The notes beneath the pieces are model-generated. The model was not told the origin of the DNA and ran no database searches. It saw only the letters and a list, made by a program, of their open reading frames with translations. Position numbers and translations under genes: made by a program. Below are positions 18,463 to 27,637 of a stretch of 64,000 nucleotides of DNA, piece after piece (position 1 is the first letter of the stretch; each line of letters opens with the position of its first letter). Source of the stretch: Nocardia abscessus NBRC 100374 (lineage in GTDB: Bacteria; Actinomycetota; Actinomycetes; Mycobacteriales; Mycobacteriaceae); assembly GCF_000308455.1 (NCBI RefSeq), contig NZ_BAFP01000044.1, positions 1 through 64,000 on the forward strand. Reading direction: 5' to 3'.

Positions 18463-18933
18463 TCACACGCGACGTCGATAGACCTGCCGGGACCCGCCCT
18501 CGGGCCCGGCAGCCGCGTCCTCGGCGGGGTGGAAGCCCAATTTCTGGTAGAACGCCCGCGCACCGCTCGACACCGCGCCGGGATGATCGGGCCCGAAGGT
18601 GACCGCTTCGAGCGTTCCCGGGCGGAGCACGTATCGGCGGATCGCATCCGCGGTCAACGCCCGGCCGATGCCGTGCCCGCGCGCCTGCTCCGCGACCACC
18701 AGCCAGTGCACCCTATAGACCGGCGGCTTCGCGCCGAACATGATGCCGCCGAGCACCTCCGCTCCCGCGGACCGGGCGACGAGCGCCGTACCGCGCTGGA
18801 CGTGCCGCAGCACTGCGGCACGGAAGTCGGCGTCGTCGGCCGCCGCACCGAACCAGTGCTCGACCTGCCCCGCCAGTTCGAGGAATCCGGCGAGGTCGTC
18901 CTCTCGCGCAAGCCTGACAATCATTCGCGCCAT
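18463..18933 (-). CDS. GNAT family N-acetyltransferase
   Basis: 156 residues from ATG 18933. VHWLVVAEQARGHGIGRALTADAI holds the acetyl-CoA pyrophosphate loop (RGHGIG), and ARAFYQKLGFHP is the C-terminal GNAT element. The N terminus begins directly with the first strand (IVRLAREDDLAGFLELA), which supports this start. It is followed on the same strand, toward lower coordinates, by the convergent tail-anchored gene. Substrate unknown. Confidence 0.87.
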   Translation of the reverse strand: MARMIVRLAREDDLAGFLELAGQVEHWFGAAADDADFRAAVLRHVQRGTALVARSAGAEVLGGIMFGAKPPVYRVHWLVVAEQARGHGIGRALTADAIRRYVLRPGTLEAVTFGPDHPGAVSSGARAFYQKLGFHPAEDAAAGPEGGSRQVYRRRV

Positions 18934-18972
18934 GGTGACATCATCGGCCGACGCCGTCGACTCGAGGCGGCC

Positions 18973-19545
18973 TCAGTTGGCGGTGAGCCGCAGAGCAAGG
19001 TCGAGTTTGGTGAGGAAACGTCCGAAGTGTGGATCGGCGTCCGGCAGGGCGAATTCGCCGACATCCCACCAGCGCTCACCGTCGAACTCCCGTGGATCCA
19101 GGGTGTGGCCGCCGGTGCGGTCACCTCGGATGACGTACCAGAGGCTGACGTCTTCGTGCGCGGTGCCCGAGCCGACGGTGGTGGTGACGGTGAGGAACAG
19201 CGGAACAGGCCCGACCACGTCGAACCGTGCCTCGATGCCGATCTCCTCGGCCGCTTCGCGCCGCGCGGTCTCGAGCGGATGCTCGCCGGGATCGACATGC
19301 CCCCCGGTCGGCAGCCACAGCCCGGCGAGGCGGTGCCTGCCCAGCAACACTGCCCGCGCCTCCGGATCGACCAGCACGACATAGGAAACCAGGTGCCGTG
19401 GTGGTGTGGCCGGTTTGACCCGCCGGAAGATGTCGTCGGTCGACGCGAGCCAAGCCCGCGTCGCGTCGATGTGCCTTTGCTCCAACGAGTCGAGCGGCTC
19501 GATTCGATTCACGATCTCGGCGACCGCGGCGGTGGCGGGATGCAT
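18973..19545 (-). CDS. Nudix hydrolase
   Basis: 190 residues from ATG 19545. The Nudix box reads GGHVDPGEHPLETARREAA followed by EEIG, matching Gx5Ex7REUxEExGU with the metal-binding glutamates intact. An N-terminal helical extension of about 40 residues precedes the fold (NRIEPLDSLEQRHIDATRAWL). A longer frame upstream of the Met is Arg-rich and was rejected. The substrate class (NTP, ADP-ribose, CoA or other) cannot be assigned. It lies 39 bp before the GNAT gene start on the same strand. Confidence 0.9.
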   Translation of the reverse strand: MHPATAAVAEIVNRIEPLDSLEQRHIDATRAWLASTDDIFRRVKPATPPRHLVSYVVLVDPEARAVLLGRHRLAGLWLPTGGHVDPGEHPLETARREAAEEIGIEARFDVVGPVPLFLTVTTTVGSGTAHEDVSLWYVIRGDRTGGHTLDPREFDGERWWDVGEFALPDADPHFGRFLTKLDLALRLTAN

Positions 19546-19866
19546 GGCACGGACCGTAGCGCCGGGCACCGACACTCCAGCCGGCACGACAGGTTCGAAC
19601 TGAGTGGTGTGCGTCGCGGCACGGTCCAGCGCGGCTATGGGCGCCGCGAACTCGACGCGATCCGGCGAGCCGCAGTCGCGTGCGGATTCGCCGCCGCGGG
19701 GGCGGCAATGCGGAGATGGAAATGCCTCCGGCGAGGAATGAAATTCATCGAGGCGATGTTTCGCGGCGCGGCGGGGCGATCGTCGCGGGCGGAATGCTCG
19801 GGATCGACTCGGTTCACCATGCGCCACCGAAAATGTGGCCCGGCGACAAGGCCGGGCCACGATCAC
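19546..19866. other. 321-bp intergenic region between Nudix gene and alpha/beta hydrolase gene
   Basis: No gene is supported. It holds the likely promoter of the Nudix gene and, at its right end, a perfect hairpin that lies just after the hydrolase stop. The GC level dips near 19720-19840 relative to the flanks. Confidence 0.4.
19835..19860 (-). terminator. 10-bp hairpin after the alpha/beta hydrolase gene
   Basis: GTGGCCCGGC, a 6-nt loop and GCCGGGCCAC form an exact inverted repeat 6 bp beyond the hydrolase stop codon on the minus strand. Position and stem strength fit a factor-independent terminator without a T-tract. Confidence 0.65.
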
Positions 19867-20754
19867 CTAGGGCCGCAGCACCGACACCAGGAATTCCGTC
19901 TGGTCGTAGACGGTCTTCTCGAAGACCTCATCGAAATAGATGTCGAAATGCCCGGCCGGATAACGCTTCACCACCGCGTGCTTGGTGCGTTCGGCGGCAC
20001 GCAGCGCCGATTTCACCGGCGCCACGGAGTCGTCGTCGCACAGCGCGTAGAGCACCGGCATCTTGAGCGCCTTCGCGCGTCGCCCCGGCGCGTCGAAGAG
20101 TGCGGAGAATGCCACGCGCGCGGCCACTTTCGGCTCGTAGGTCTCGCTCTCGTCGGTGAGCCTGCGGAACCCTTCCGGCACGTCCGGCGCGCTCATCAGT
20201 GCCGCCGAACGCCGACGTCCCGCGAGCCGGATGCCGACCGGCTTGCGCCGGATCGGCCCGAGCAGCAGGTCGGTGGCCGCGATGGTGGAGACCTTGATCA
20301 GGCTGATCGGCCCCTTCGCCAGCGCCGAGGACAGGCCGCTGGTGAACGGTACCTGCGCGACCACGGCCGCGATGTAGGCGTCGTCCGGCGCCACCGACAG
20401 CACGTGCCCGCCGCCGAACGACGTGCCCCACAACGCGATCCGAGTCGCGTCGATGCCGCGCAGCGTGCGCGCGAACGCGATGGCGGCATGCCAGTCTTCG
20501 CGCTGCCGTGCGATGCTCAGCAACTGGCGCGGTGTGCCCTGGCTGGCGCCGAAATGCCGATAGTCGAACACCAGGACCGCCATCCCCGCGGCAGCGAAAC
20601 GCCGCGCGTACCGATCAAGTCCCATTTCCCGATTGGCCCCCAGGCCGTGTCCCATCACCACTAGCGGGCGGGGTTTGGGTGCGCCATCCGGGCGATATAG
20701 CCACGCCGCGCACTGCTCGCTTCCGGAAGGGAAGCCGACCTCGACACGTTCCAT
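19867..20754 (-). CDS. alpha/beta hydrolase (dienelactone hydrolase/acyl-peptidase-like)
   Basis: 295 residues from ATG 20754. VVMGHGLGANREMGLDRYA holds the oxyanion-hole HG motif; IALWGTSFGGGHVLSVA gives the nucleophile elbow GTSFGG; DDDSVAP and AGHFDIY supply the expected Asp and His. The arrangement is that of cytosolic serine hydrolases often labelled XylE-like or acetyl xylan esterase-like. Substrate unknown. It is divergent from rnpB, so the 36-bp gap must hold both starts; the rnpB -10 box lies there. Confidence 0.87.
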   Translation of the reverse strand: MERVEVGFPSGSEQCAAWLYRPDGAPKPRPLVVMGHGLGANREMGLDRYARRFAAAGMAVLVFDYRHFGASQGTPRQLLSIARQREDWHAAIAFARTLRGIDATRIALWGTSFGGGHVLSVAPDDAYIAAVVAQVPFTSGLSSALAKGPISLIKVSTIAATDLLLGPIRRKPVGIRLAGRRRSAALMSAPDVPEGFRRLTDESETYEPKVAARVAFSALFDAPGRRAKALKMPVLYALCDDDSVAPVKSALRAAERTKHAVVKRYPAGHFDIYFDEVFEKTVYDQTEFLVSVLRP

Positions 20755-20773
20755 GGCCACCAACCGTACCCAG

Positions 20774-20779
20774 TATCCT
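20774..20779 (+). promoter_or_regulatory. candidate -10 box of rnpB
   Basis: TATCCT, 11 nt before the predicted 5' end of the RNase P RNA. It fits the actinobacterial TAnnnT consensus. No clear -35 box was found. Confidence 0.5.
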
Positions 20780-20790
20780 GTTCTGGCGGA

Positions 20791-21204
<414 letters not shown>

Positions 21205-21220
21205 TCCGCCCGCTACGGCC

Positions 21221-21287
21221 TGCTTCGCACACCGGCTCGATTCCTCACGCCGAGCGCGCTGCGAGGAATCGGCGGGTGTGCGAAGCA
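21221..21287. terminator. nested hairpin downstream of rnpB, possibly bidirectional
   Basis: Outer arms TGCTTCGCACACC (21221-21233) and GGTGTGCGAAGCA (21275-21287) are exact complements, and inner arms CGATTCCTC (21238-21246) and GAGGAATCG (21263-21271) pair as well. It begins 16 bp after rnpB and ends 19 bp before the convergent lipoprotein stop, so it can serve both transcripts. Confidence 0.7.
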
Positions 21288-21306
21288 CGCCTGGGAGGAG
21301 CGGAGG

Positions 21307-21678
21307 TCAGCACATGAGTTTGGCCATTTGGTAGATCGCTTTGGCTTCCTCGGCGCTGGGTTGGGTGGTGCCGCCCGCGCGCTTGGTGATGTTCGCGACG
21401 ACCTCGTCCTCGGATTTGCCCGCTTTGATGTCGCCGCAGGTTTCGGACAGGATGCTCGCGATCTTCGCGTCGTCCTTGCCGTCGGCCAGCTTGGGGAACG
21501 CGCCGCGGAAGCTGACGACGAACGCGCCCGCCTTGACACTGTCGATCTGGGCGGTGGCCTGCGCCGCCGTCGTGGTGGCGGGGGAGGTGGCGTCGCTGGT
21601 CTTGTCGTCCCCGCAACCGGTGAGGAGCAGGGCGAAGAGGGTGGCGCTGGCCGCGAGCGCGGCGGTAGTTCTGGTCAC
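21307..21678 (-). CDS. DUF732-like lipoprotein
   Basis: 123 residues from GTG 21678. The signal peptide ends in LLLTGC, a lipobox with the lipidated Cys, followed by a Thr/Ser-rich linker. The mature part has Cys residues in SETCGDIKAG and at the very C terminus (AKLMC), the paired Cys pattern of small DUF732 exported proteins. An in-frame extension upstream of the GTG crosses a terminator-like hairpin and was rejected. It is probably anchored to the outer face of the membrane; function unknown. Confidence 0.82.
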   Translation of the reverse strand: MTRTTAALAASATLFALLLTGCGDDKTSDATSPATTTAAQATAQIDSVKAGAFVVSFRGAFPKLADGKDDAKIASILSETCGDIKAGKSEDEVVANITKRAGGTTQPSAEEAKAIYQMAKLMC

Positions 21679-21707
21679 GCAGCGGGATGCTAGCGGCCGA
21701 CAACCAC

Positions 21708-21740
21708 CGTCGCCTCCCGTCAGGTGAACGGGAGGCGACG
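21708..21740 (-). terminator. 13-bp perfect hairpin ending the 30-codon ORF transcript
   Basis: CGTCGCCTCCCGT, a 7-nt loop and ACGGGAGGCGACG form an exact inverted repeat. It lies 24 bp beyond the small ORF stop and 29 bp before the lipoprotein start on the same strand, separating the two as transcription units. Confidence 0.72.
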
Positions 21741-21764
21741 AGTAGTGGGAGAACAATCGCGCGG

Positions 21765-21857
21765 TCAGACCGGGTTGATCACGAAAACCTGGGCCCAATA
21801 CGCGGCCTGCTCGGGGCCGAGCAGAGGCAGCAGGTAGTCGAACAAAATCGATGACAT
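21765..21857 (-). CDS. 30-residue hydrophobic small protein (candidate)
   Basis: ATG 21857, preceded by GGGAG about 10 nt upstream on the minus strand, opens a 30-codon frame with residues such as SSILFDYLLPLLGPEQ and VFVINPV. The middle is hydrophobic with Asp and Glu interruptions, so it could be a short membrane-associated peptide. Support comes from the Shine-Dalgarno, the absence of competing genes and a strong dedicated hairpin after the stop. Homology is not known to me. It could also be a leader peptide or chance. Confidence 0.5.
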   Translation of the reverse strand: MSSILFDYLLPLLGPEQAAYWAQVFVINPV

Positions 21858-22112
21858 AGGTGTGGAACTCCCATTTGTTGACGTGCGGGACATTTTCCTG
21901 AGGCGCGGGCGAACGCGACGCCCGTCACGGCGGGCCACGTTAGCAGCGCGGGCGCGCTCGCGCCGTCAGGCGAGATTCCGGTCTGTCCGATTCGTGCGGA
22001 ACTGGCCCAGATCGTGATCGACGTCATAAAGTAGTCGCCGTTGGCAAGGCGCGGTGCGGGGCAGTACCGGGCCATTCATACTTCTATCGCGGGAAAGCAG
22101 GTCTCAACACAT

Positions 22113-22445
22113 ATGCGAGTAGTTCGCTCCATAGTCGCCGGCGCATTGGTCGCCGGCGCCGCTTCGATTTTCGCGGCGCTGGGTGCGGGTTCCGCCGGCG
22201 CGGTCGCGGTGACCCCGCTGCCGGGTGGGGTTCAGGTCGACCTCAGTCCCGCCGACACGGTATTCGTGCACCAGAACAACCTCGGCCTGGCCCTCGCCGG
22301 GCTGCCGCACCCGTCCGCCGCCTCGTTCGGTCAGGCGCTGGACGCGGCGGCCGAGGTGTCGTCCTCGGTGCCGGGTGGCCGGGTCACCTTCACCGTCTAC
22401 GGGCCGTTCGACCAGTTGAACGGCACCATGCTGGCGCTGCAGTAG
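22113..22445 (+). CDS. small secreted protein with Sec signal peptide
   Basis: 110 residues from ATG 22113. MRVVRS followed by a hydrophobic Ala/Val/Gly helix and AGSAGA gives a Sec signal peptide cleaved near residue 30. The mature region of about 80 residues has no Cys and shows beta-like patterning (VTPLPGGVQVDLSPADTVFV, GRVTFTVYGPFDQ). It resembles small exported proteins common in Nocardia. It is 15 bp before the RNB nuclease gene and probably shares its transcript. Confidence 0.75.
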   Translation: MRVVRSIVAGALVAGAASIFAALGAGSAGAVAVTPLPGGVQVDLSPADTVFVHQNNLGLALAGLPHPSAASFGQALDAAAEVSSSVPGGRVTFTVYGPFDQLNGTMLALQ

Positions 22446-22460
22446 GACCGGCGCCGAAGC

Positions 22461-23912
22461 GTGGAACTCCACCAGCGGATCGTCTCGGCACCGGTCGATT
22501 TCGGTGCCATACGGTCCGAGTTCGGGCTGGCCTCGGCGTATCCCGCCGAGGCCGGCGCGGAGGCCCGCGACGCGGTGGACGCGTTCGCGGGCTCCCGGGT
22601 CGATCGCACGGACATCCCGTTCGTGACGATCGACCCACCCGGGGCCATGGATCTGGACCAGGCCCTGCACATCGATCGCACCCCCAGCGGCTTCACCGTG
22701 CACTACGCCATCGCCGATGTGGGTGCCGTGATCCCGCCCGACGGCGCACTCGCCAAAGAGTCCGGCGCCAGGGGCCAAACTTTCTATCTACCCGACGGCA
22801 CGGTGCCGCTGCACCCGCGCGAGCTGTCGGAAGGGTCCGCGAGCTTGCTTCCCGACCGGACGCGTCCGGTCGCGCTGTGGACCATCGAACTCGACGAGCA
22901 GGCCGAACCGGTGCGGTTCACCGTGGTGCGGGCGCTGGCGCGCTCCCGGGCCCGGCTCGACTACTCGCGCGTGCAGGCCGACGCCGAGGCCGGTCGGCTG
23001 CATCCGTCCATCGCCGCCCTGCCGGAATTCGGCACGCGGCGCATGGAGGCGGGGCTGGCGCGCGGTGCGATCGGACTGCGGCTGCCTGCGCAAGCCGTCG
23101 TCAAGGACGAGCGCGCCGACGGGCACTGGCGGCTGGTGGTCGAACCGCGCACCGCCGCCGACGACTGGAACGAGCAGGTCTCGCTGCTGACCGGTATGTG
23201 CGCGGCGCAGATCATGCTGAACGCGGACGCGCCCGCGGGCGAGCGGGTCGCGCTGCTGCGCACCATGCCGCCGCCGTCGGATTCCGCGATCGATTCGATG
23301 CGCCGGACCGCGCAGGCGCTGGACGTGGCCTGGCCCGCCGACGAAGCGGTCGGGCGGATGCTGGCCCGGCTGGACCCGAACACGCCCGCCGCGCTGGTGC
23401 TGATGTCCGAGGCGACGACCCTGCTGCGCGGAGCCTCCTACACCGTCGTCGACGGCGCGGCGGGCGAGCCGTCCGCACCGGCAGTGCTGCGCCACAGTGC
23501 GATCGGCGCTCCGTACGCGCACGTCACCGCCCCGCTGCGGCGGTTGTCGGACCGGTTCGCGACCGAGATCTGCCTGGCCAGGTGCGCGGGCGCCGAGGTG
23601 CCGAGCTGGGTGCGGGACGGGCTGGCGGGCGCCGCCGAGGCCATGCGGCGCAGCGACGGCGTAGCGGGCAAGATCGAACGCGCCTGTATCGACCTGACCG
23701 AGTCCACCCTGCTGGCGCGGCGGGCCGGCGCGGAGTTCGACGCCGTCGTGGTACGCGAGGCCAACGGGAATCGCCCGGCCGTGGTCTTCATCGCGGATCC
23801 GCCGGTGCTGGGGCCGTGCGCGGGCCGTCCGCCGGAAGGGGAGACGGTACGGGTGCGGTTGGTGACGGCGGACCCGAGGGAACGGAAGGTGTCTTTCGCC
23901 TACCCGGCGTGA
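22461..23912 (+). CDS. RNB-domain (RNase II/R family) exoribonuclease
   Basis: 483 residues from GTG 22461. The RNB catalytic motif is VTIDPPGAMDLDQALHI, with the clustered Asp residues that bind Mg2+, and HYAIADVGAVI follows. The C-terminal RNB element YAHVTAPLRRLSDRFATEI is present. Cold-shock and S1 RNA-binding domains of RNase R are absent, so this is the short actinobacterial form of RNase II. It should degrade RNA 3' to 5'. The rnpB gene nearby does not imply a functional link. Confidence 0.9.
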   Translation: MELHQRIVSAPVDFGAIRSEFGLASAYPAEAGAEARDAVDAFAGSRVDRTDIPFVTIDPPGAMDLDQALHIDRTPSGFTVHYAIADVGAVIPPDGALAKESGARGQTFYLPDGTVPLHPRELSEGSASLLPDRTRPVALWTIELDEQAEPVRFTVVRALARSRARLDYSRVQADAEAGRLHPSIAALPEFGTRRMEAGLARGAIGLRLPAQAVVKDERADGHWRLVVEPRTAADDWNEQVSLLTGMCAAQIMLNADAPAGERVALLRTMPPPSDSAIDSMRRTAQALDVAWPADEAVGRMLARLDPNTPAALVLMSEATTLLRGASYTVVDGAAGEPSAPAVLRHSAIGAPYAHVTAPLRRLSDRFATEICLARCAGAEVPSWVRDGLAGAAEAMRRSDGVAGKIERACIDLTESTLLARRAGAEFDAVVVREANGNRPAVVFIADPPVLGPCAGRPPEGETVRVRLVTADPRERKVSFAYPA

Positions 23913-23936
23913 ACCGGTGCGGTCACCCGAGGTGAC

Positions 23937-25775
23937 TCATCCCAACAGCGCGGCGGCGGTGGCCGGGTAGCGGCTCAGTTCACGACCGGCCGCCGCGTCC
24001 TCCGCGGCCGCGAGAATGTCGTAGAGGCCCGCATCCTCGTCCGCCGCCGCGGCTTCGGCCGCCCGGTGCACGATCGCGCTGTGCGACTCCACCGCGTCGC
24101 GATGGTCGCCGAGCACCGTCTGTAGCTTCTTGGCTCGGCGGCCTCGCTCGGCGGCTTCGTCCCCGATCACCTGCTCCGCCGCTTCACAGGAATAACGTAA
24201 ACGCTTGGCGCTCTTGCGGATATCGTGCAGCAGCTCGACCCGTTCGTGTGGGTCCACGGTGGGCTCGGCGCGGACGAGGGACGCCACCCGGTCGAGATCA
24301 CGCCGCAGCACCTCCCCGAAGACCTCCGTCGCGGGCGCCTCGGCGCGGGAGTGACGCAGCGGCGGGGCGGTGCGCCACCGGGCCAGTTCGTCATGCAGCT
24401 TGCGGTAGCGTTTGCCGTCCAACGCGGCCAGGACCTCGTCGTGAGCCGCGCGATAGCGATCCCGCTCGGCGTTCACCAGACGTGCGGTGACCGCGTCGAG
24501 ATCGGCGGGCTCGGCCTGCTCGCCGTGCTCGGCCAGCAGCGCGGCGAAGCGATCGGCGCGCACCTCCGCGTCCCGCGCCTCGCCGAGCAAGCCGGCCAGC
24601 CACTTGAGTTCGGCGTTCATCGCTGCGGCCGGTTTCTTGACCAGCAGTGTGCCGTAGGACCGCAGCACGCTGCGCAGCCTGCGGGTGGCCACCCGCATCT
24701 GATGAACCGAATCCTCCGCGTCGGCCCGGACGTCGGGCTCGGCGGCCGAGAGCCGGTCGATGTCGTCTCGAAGTGCGCCGATCAGCGCGTCTGCGGCCGT
24801 GGTCACCGTGCTCACTCCCACTTTCGCGAATCGGTCGGTCGCTTCCACGAGGTGATGGGTGATTCCGGGCTCGTTCGCCGCGTGCCCGGCGTCGTCGACG
24901 ATGTGCAGGACCGACCCGGGCCAGGCCCGATGCAGTTCCCACGCGCTGACCGCCGGACAGACGATGTCGTGGCGGCCCTGCACGATCACGGCGGGAATGT
25001 GCCTGATGGCGGCGATATCGCGCAGCAGCTGGCCCTCGTCGAGGAACCCGCCGTGGCGGAAGTAATGGTTCTCGATTCTGGCGAAAGCCAGCGCGAACCG
25101 GGGCTCGGCCGTTTCGGCCACTCGATCCGGCTGCGGCAGCAGCGAACTCGTCGCGCCCTCCCAGGTGGACCAGGCGATCGCGGCCGCGCGGGCGAGATCT
25201 TCGTCGGGCGAGTGCAGCAGCCGGTGGTAGACCTCGACCAGGTCCTGGTCGCGTTCGTCCTCGGGTACCGGCGCGAGGAACTTCTCCCACTCGTCCGGGT
25301 AGACGTAACCCGCGGCGCCGTTGTAGTACCAGTCGATTTCCTTGCGGCGCAACAGGAAGATTCCGCGCAGCACCAGTTCGGTCACGCGTTCGGGGTGCCG
25401 CTGCGCGTACGCCAGCGCGAGCGTGGAACCCCAGGAGCCGCCGAATACCTGCCAGCGTTCGACGGCCAGATGCTCGCGCAGCGCCTCGATGTCGGCGATC
25501 AGGTGCCCGGTGGTGTTGTGCTCCAGACTCGCGCCGTCGGCCAGATGCGGGGTGGAGCGGCCACAGCCCCGCTGGTCGAACAGCACGATGCGGTAGGCGG
25601 CCGGATCGAAGAATCGCCGGTGGAACGGCGCGGTGCCGCCACCGGGGCCGCCGTGCAGGAACACCACGGGCTTGCCGTCCGGGTTGCCGCTGACCTCCCA
25701 GTACACCGACTGACCGTCGCCGACCGCCAGCATGCCGGACTCGTGGGGCTCGATCGCGGGATAGAGGGTGCGCAT
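23937..25775 (-). CDS. proline iminopeptidase fused to a CHAD domain
   Basis: 612 residues from ATG 25775. Residues 1-317 are a complete prolyl aminopeptidase: HGGPGGG oxyanion motif, nucleophile Ser114 in GGSWGS, Asp270 in GRHDIVCP and His298 in DDAGHAA. With almost no linker, residues 325-612 form a CHAD domain (VHQMRVATRRLRSVLRSY, then HDIRKSAKRLRYSCE), a helical, Lys/Arg/His-rich polyphosphate-binding fold. There is no internal stop or frameshift. In M. tuberculosis the CHAD protein of this neighbourhood is a CYTH-CHAD protein, so the partner differs here. The fusion could target the peptidase to polyphosphate granules; that is inference. Confidence 0.9.
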   Translation of the reverse strand: MRTLYPAIEPHESGMLAVGDGQSVYWEVSGNPDGKPVVFLHGGPGGGTAPFHRRFFDPAAYRIVLFDQRGCGRSTPHLADGASLEHNTTGHLIADIEALREHLAVERWQVFGGSWGSTLALAYAQRHPERVTELVLRGIFLLRRKEIDWYYNGAAGYVYPDEWEKFLAPVPEDERDQDLVEVYHRLLHSPDEDLARAAAIAWSTWEGATSSLLPQPDRVAETAEPRFALAFARIENHYFRHGGFLDEGQLLRDIAAIRHIPAVIVQGRHDIVCPAVSAWELHRAWPGSVLHIVDDAGHAANEPGITHHLVEATDRFAKVGVSTVTTAADALIGALRDDIDRLSAAEPDVRADAEDSVHQMRVATRRLRSVLRSYGTLLVKKPAAAMNAELKWLAGLLGEARDAEVRADRFAALLAEHGEQAEPADLDAVTARLVNAERDRYRAAHDEVLAALDGKRYRKLHDELARWRTAPPLRHSRAEAPATEVFGEVLRRDLDRVASLVRAEPTVDPHERVELLHDIRKSAKRLRYSCEAAEQVIGDEAAERGRRAKKLQTVLGDHRDAVESHSAIVHRAAEAAAADEDAGLYDILAAAEDAAAGRELSRYPATAAALLG

Positions 25776-25788
25776 CGGGCCGGCCGGA

Positions 25789-26238
25789 TCAGAACGCCAG
25801 ACCGGAGGCCAGATCCGGGATGCCCAGCGCCTCGATGGCCTGCTGACGCACGTCAGCGCAGCTCTTCGTGGTGACGCGGTCCACGATCGGCTTGTCGCCC
25901 AGCACCGCGGCGTTGATGCCGCCGTTGCGCAGCGCCCATTCGTGCACCAGCGCGTTCAGCCCGATCTTGCCGAGGGTCCCGCCCTGGATGCGCCAGTTGG
26001 ACAGCTCCGGCCGGATCATGTCGCACAGCTGGGCCGCGGCCGCGTCGGAGATCTCCGGGCTGGCGGGCGTGACGCTGCCGGAGGTCTTGCCGGGCGTGGC
26101 GGTGGCCGACGCCGTGGTCGAACTCGAGCTGCCGGTGGGGTCCGGGCTCGTCTCGCTGCCGCAAGCGGTCAACGCCGCGGCGGCGAGAGCGCCCGCCACC
26201 AGCAGGGTGCTGCGTGAAATCCAACGGCTGTACGGCAT
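25789..26238 (-). CDS. lipoprotein of unknown function
   Basis: 149 residues from ATG 26238, with AGAGG upstream. The signal peptide ends AALTAC, a lipobox, followed by a Ser/Thr/Pro-rich linker. The mature domain has two Cys (AQLCDMIRPEL and TKSCADVR) that could form a disulfide. It is 13 bp upstream of the iminopeptidase-CHAD gene on the same strand, so the two are probably co-transcribed. No named family is recognised. Confidence 0.8.
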   Translation of the reverse strand: MPYSRWISRSTLLVAGALAAAALTACGSETSPDPTGSSSSTTASATATPGKTSGSVTPASPEISDAAAAQLCDMIRPELSNWRIQGGTLGKIGLNALVHEWALRNGGINAAVLGDKPIVDRVTTKSCADVRQQAIEALGIPDLASGLAF

Positions 26239-26598
26239 CGGTACCTCTGGTCGTGTCGGTATTGTCGGCATCGAGTCTGCCATTGATTTCACCGACCGGC
26301 CCGAACCCGCCGATTTCGCTGGGAATAGTGCAGCGGAAGTGCCCGCGCAGCTCGTCGAGCAGATCCTGGGGCTGCGAAGCACGGTGAAGGCGCGCGCGTT
26401 CGCCTGCACCCACATCGGCCCGGCTCGGTGGAGATGCGGGCCGATAAGGACCAGGCTCGGCGATTGCTTTCCACGGCGGGGCTGTTGATTTCGATGTCGT
26501 GGGTGTGGCGCCCGGTCCACGAACGGTTGCGGCGGTCGGCCGAGCCGCGTGACGGGTGCGCGCTGCCCGGCCGGTCGTCGTCTCCTCGGAGCCGTCGG
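26239..26598. other. 360-bp intergenic region between panB and the lipoprotein gene
   Basis: Both flanking genes are on the minus strand. Several open frames cross the region but none has a plausible start plus protein-like composition. It presumably carries the lipoprotein promoter; no convincing boxes, hairpins or repeats were seen. Confidence 0.4.
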
Positions 26599-27459
26599 TC
26601 AGAAGCTGTGCTCCGGGCCGGGGAAGGTGCCCCGGCGCACTTCGTCGGCGTACGCGGCGGCGGCAGTGCGCAACTCGTCGCCGATGTTGCCGAAGCGCTT
26701 GACGAACTTCGCGGTCTTGCCGCTGGTGTAGCCGGCCATGTCCTGCCAGACCAGCACCTGCGCGTCGGTGTCGGCGCCCGCGCCGATGCCGACCGTCGGA
26801 ATGGTCAGCTTGCGGGTGACCTGCCCGGCCAGCTCGGCCGGAACCATCTCCATGACCACCGAGAACGCGCCCGCCTCCTGGACCGCGATGGCGTCGGCGA
26901 TCAGCTGCTCGGCACCGTCGCCGCGGCCTTGCACCCGGAATCCGCCCAGCGTGTTCACGCTCTGCGGAGTGAAGCCGATATGCGCCATGACCGGGATGCC
27001 CGCCGCGGTGATCACCGCGATCTGCTCGGCGACGCGCTCGCCGCCCTCCAGCTTCACCGCGTGCGCCCCGCCCTCCTTCATGAACCGGGTCGCGGTGGCC
27101 AGGGCCTGCTGCGGGGAGGACTCGTAGGTGCCGAACGGCAGGTCGGCCACCACCAACGCGTGTGGTGCGCCGCGCACCACGCCGCGCACCAGCGGGATGA
27201 GCTCGTCCACGGTGATCGGTACGGTCGTGTCGTAGCCGTAGACGACGTTGGCCGCGGAGTCGCCGACCAGCAGCACGGGAATGCCTGCCTCTTCGAACAG
27301 CCGCGCCGAGGAGTAGTCGTAGGCGGTCAGCATCGCCCAGCGCTCGCCGTCGGCTTTCATCTGCTGCAGGTGGTGCACCCGGGTCTTGCGCGCGACCTTC
27401 TTGGGCTCCGCGGGCGCCGCACCGTAGGCAGGGGTTTCCGAATCGGATACGGACATCAT
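26599..27459 (-). CDS. panB: 3-methyl-2-oxobutanoate hydroxymethyltransferase
   Basis: 286 residues; start at ATG 27459 or the adjacent ATG 27456, with AAAGGGA upstream. The enzyme transfers a hydroxymethyl group from 5,10-methylene-THF to alpha-ketoisovalerate to give ketopantoate, the first step of pantothenate synthesis. Family motifs are [33 protein letters not shown], the metal-site [19 protein letters not shown], and [20 protein letters not shown]. Full length for a PanB decamer subunit. It is divergent from the CaeA-like gene, with a 178-bp shared region. panC and panD are not in the window. Confidence 0.96.
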   Translation of the reverse strand: MMSVSDSETPAYGAAPAEPKKVARKTRVHHLQQMKADGERWAMLTAYDYSSARLFEEAGIPVLLVGDSAANVVYGYDTTVPITVDELIPLVRGVVRGAPHALVVADLPFGTYESSPQQALATATRFMKEGGAHAVKLEGGERVAEQIAVITAAGIPVMAHIGFTPQSVNTLGGFRVQGRGDGAEQLIADAIAVQEAGAFSVVMEMVPAELAGQVTRKLTIPTVGIGAGADTDAQVLVWQDMAGYTSGKTAKFVKRFGNIGDELRTAAAAYADEVRRGTFPGPEHSF

Positions 27460-27637
27460 CGTCCCTTTCGTCTGTGTCGCCTCGGGGCCCGTCCGGGTCC
27501 CCGGGATTGTCTGACGAGATTCAGTGTGCCACCCGCCACGGCGCCGGATTAAGGCCGATGACCGGTGCAATTGGTCACAGCGGCGCGTGGGCTCGCCCGG
27601 GTCGGCGTCCAGGTTCGCTCGATGGCAATATCGAGAC

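Noticed and set aside
21779..22075. 98-codon minus-strand frame over the 30-codon ORF
   Set aside because: No ribosome site and a mixed, unordered composition; the short frame has a better start, stop and terminator.
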